Below are positions 62,501 to 64,000 of a stretch of DNA of 64,000 nt, one piece after another. The notes under the pieces are model-generated. The model saw only the letters and a program-made list of their open reading frames with translations, made no database searches and had not been told where the DNA came from. A program made the translations under genes and the position numbers. Every line of letters starts with the position of its first letter. Positions within the stretch are counted from its first letter, which is position 1. Source of the stretch: Antedon mediterranea (lineage: Eukaryota; Echinodermata; Crinoidea; Comatulida; Antedonidae); assembly GCF_964355755.1 (NCBI RefSeq), contig NC_092673.1:33613648-33677647 (forward strand). The letters run 5' to 3'.

Positions 62501-63860
62501 TCAAGTATTTTTTCATGCAAAATGGGGTACAAAATGCCAAAGGTCCATTTTAATATTTTTTAGCATGAAAATCTATCCATATATCAAGCAAATTGACTGC
62601 ATTTGAAAATATCTCCATTGGGATCCCGTTATTATAGGGACACTTTCCCACATATATCTGCCCGAAGATTAACACCATATAATAATAAGTTGATAGCTAA
62701 ATGGGTTGTCACATGTGATGCCTGTGCCATAGGCCAAAGCTTAACCTAAACATGATACAGTCACATCACAACATATGTTATACATATGTGACAATGTATT
62801 ACAGTATTTGCCTATGATACTGGACATAACATTTTGATTTATGTGGAGTTACAGTACAGAGAATCAGGTGGAAAATGATAGTACTTTATTTACACACCAT
62901 CTAACCAGTTGTCACAGCTGAAACAGACCCAAAATACATATTGTGGGATAACCTTGGACGTAATTCGCTGTATATGTGATGGTGTAAAGTTATTAATTCT
63001 GTGACAAATTGAATATATAAACCACAATAGCATACCATTGAGGTACTAATGGTTGGATAATTGGACCTAATGAGGCTTGACATTAACAATAAGAAGATGA
63101 ACAGACTTGATAAACTATCATACCATTAGAGATATTATAATACCAAGCCTGTCTCTTTGTGAATGGACTGACCTTGATACAGTAACCATATTACTTGATT
63201 CATACAAATTTGGAAATAAATGTGCAATCAAATTTTGATTGTTCTTTTTTAATTTTAATAATATGTATAGAACATTTTTAATATAAACATCATTATATAC
63301 TAAATTCTGAACAGACCGGTGATTTACTGAAATTTGAAACAATAAAGATGAGAAAATCTGTAAGATTGAGAAAAAGTCCCCCGAACCGAGATTTGAACCC
63401 GGAACCTTCTGCTTGATATGTAGATGTCCTAACCATTAGACCACTGGGGTTTCCATGGTATTCAAATTCGTATTATAAGAATAACGTCAATATTTAAAGA
63501 ATGATTTTCTGTCTTGCCTTTGAAACTTTTCCAGCAATTTATTTTTTATAATAGTTGTCAATATTCTTGATATGTGATTTTTAATGAAGATATCTTAATC
63601 ATTAATTTATATCAATTAGTAATAATTGAAAATAATATCAACAGTAAATAGTATTTTACAAAATGCTGAATTATGAAAAACTGAATCAAAAGAGAAAGCA
63701 GAACAAGTCAATATAACATATGAGAAGAGAAGAAAAAATGCCTTTATTTGTTCATGCAAAGTTGGACGTCTACCTTTGCATGAATTACGCAACTCGCTAC
63801 TTCGATTTTCATTATTGTAAAAACTTTTAACGTAAGAAGAAAAACGATTCCATATACCTC
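56545..63860 (-). CDS. NSP-family SH2/Cdc25-homology adaptor (BCAR3/SH2D3 group), partial 5'
   Basis: Exons in order: 63774-63860 (with more upstream, outside the window), 62011-62080, 61684-61708, 59372-60592, 58388-58485, 57654-57822, 56545-57081; all frames join, giving 734 residues. NSP proteins bind p130Cas through a folded Cdc25-like domain and link receptor kinases and integrins to Rap/Rac signalling. Seen: the SH2 domain HAWFHGGISREQAVKSL...GEFLVRDSISKPGSYVLGV (FLVRDS holds the phosphotyrosine Arg), a low-complexity linker of about 270 residues, then the Cdc25-homology region (LELLTLPQGSYLRSDLQERF, KLLHAWIQLADTIAYKLGDMFAFAAIMEGL, LRLTWELLRK, FRTELHMVVLWGQKG, RFMKYEQMLNLL) matching BCAR3 to its end. 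Invertebrates generally have one NSP gene, so I give no vertebrate symbol. ATG at 60568 sits inside the SH2 exon and is not needed as a start because the upstream exons join in frame. Confidence 0.92.
57404..57433. repeat. Perfect 11-bp hairpin in an NSP intron
   Basis: CAGGGAGGTGA is followed after 8 bases by TCACCTCCCTG, with GCTTTTAT directly before the left arm and after the right arm. It may be a small palindromic insertion with an 8-bp target duplication. There is no U-run, and no other sign of a function. Confidence 0.6.
60700..60995 (+). mobile_element. tRNA-headed SINE with CR1/L2-like tail
   Basis: The head has TGTTGGACTACTGATACCGC and GATCATGGGTTCGCCCATC (B box). The body has CATCCTTGGGCAATACACTT, the Deu-SINE-like stretch. 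The end 'ggcactttataaatttaggatattattattatta' resembles the 3' end of the LINE at 11085-13690. It lies in the NSP intron before the SH2 exon. Confidence 0.72.
61312..61552. repeat. Tandem duplication of about 130 bp in an NSP intron
   Basis: 'aactattattaattttaata' followed by ATTACTACTAATAAGGAAACC and GGTGCATAACACAAGTGAA appears at 61314 and again at 61446. The copies differ at only a few sites, so this duplication is recent. Confidence 0.88.
62205..62420. repeat. Tandem duplication of about 115 bp in an NSP intron
   Basis: AGCTCAAAGAATATAGCAAT followed by ATCATCAAA.GATCTATCA and 'attgagaaatga..a...tgataa' appears at 62204 and 62317. The second copy carries small indels. Confidence 0.8.
63345..63455 (-). 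mobile_element. tRNA-derived SINE (anticodon region ATC), best copy
   Basis: Minus strand: CCCCAGTGGTCTAATGGTTA, GGACATCTACATATCAAGCA, GAAGGTTCCGGGTTCAAATC, TCGGTTCGGGGG. It folds roughly as a tRNA with an ATATCAA loop, but the acceptor stem is imperfect and the variable region odd. The shared SINE tail 'tctcaatcttacagattttctcatctttattg' follows. It is therefore a SINE copy and not a working tRNA gene. Confidence 0.75.
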
Positions 63861-64000
63861 CTATGAAAAAAATACAATGGCTTATCAGATAATAAATATG
63901 TTGATGGATGCCAAAAAACACTAGTAAAGTAAGATTGCGATTACACTGTGTGATTCTAAAAGGTTGAGAATTTCTTGATGTTTTGGTTGTTGCATAACAA

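Noticed and set aside
63345-63455. Functional tRNA-Asp gene on the minus strand
   Set aside because: The acceptor stem is imperfect, the anticodon would be ATC, and the same head plus the same non-tRNA tail recurs at 46535 and 36463, so it is a SINE.

Overview
This window is a piece of an animal nuclear genome: AT-rich DNA, long introns with GT-AG borders, and many transposon remnants. The gene families (ALDH9A1, POFUT1, ACAD11, an NSP/BCAR3-type SH2 adaptor and a prokineticin-receptor-like GPCR) are metazoan. A 5S-rRNA-headed SINE resembling the deuterostome Deu-SINE group, a Penelope element, an RTE and CR1/L2-like LINEs, and frequent AGGCCTA words fit a marine invertebrate deuterostome. 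An echinoderm or other ambulacrarian is my best guess. The species call is inference.

Layout. 1167-1576 (-): first coding exon of a prokineticin-receptor-like GPCR, split inside the DRY motif; the rest lies to the left or outside the window. 4532-32726 (+): a complete nine-exon ALDH9A1-type aldehyde dehydrogenase (515 aa after splicing). Its introns hold most of the mobile DNA: a Harbinger-like element, a LINE interrupted by a TTAA-flanked MITE, a 5S-headed SINE, a 26-copy 75-bp minisatellite, a Penelope-like element, an 8-copy 76-bp minisatellite and an RTE fragment. 34127-38812 (-): complete seven-exon POFUT1 (391 aa) ending in KTEL. 40462-49540 (+): complete nineteen-exon ACAD11 (773 aa) with an APH-like kinase domain followed by an acyl-CoA dehydrogenase domain. 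50335-54030: a satellite-like array of nested palindromes between the 3' ends of two convergent genes. 56545-63860 (-): seven exons of an NSP-family gene (SH2 plus Cdc25-homology domain), continuing beyond the right edge. A 41-bp minisatellite begins in its last four codons.

The neighbours are not an operon and have unrelated roles: carnitine-pathway aldehyde oxidation, ER protein O-fucosylation (Notch EGF repeats), acyl-CoA catabolism, and Cas-dependent adhesion signalling. POFUT1 and ACAD11 are head-to-head with 1.65 kb between their start codons. ALDH9A1/POFUT1 and ACAD11/NSP are convergent pairs. All exon borders were set by hand from splice sites, frame continuity and remembered family sequence. 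The four main gene models close in frame without internal stops.

I found no CRISPR array, prokaryotic gene cluster or new protein-coding system. The least ordinary signals are repeat structures: the palindrome array at 50-54 kb, the minisatellite that copied a stop codon, and single dispersed elements whose inner parts expanded into minisatellites.
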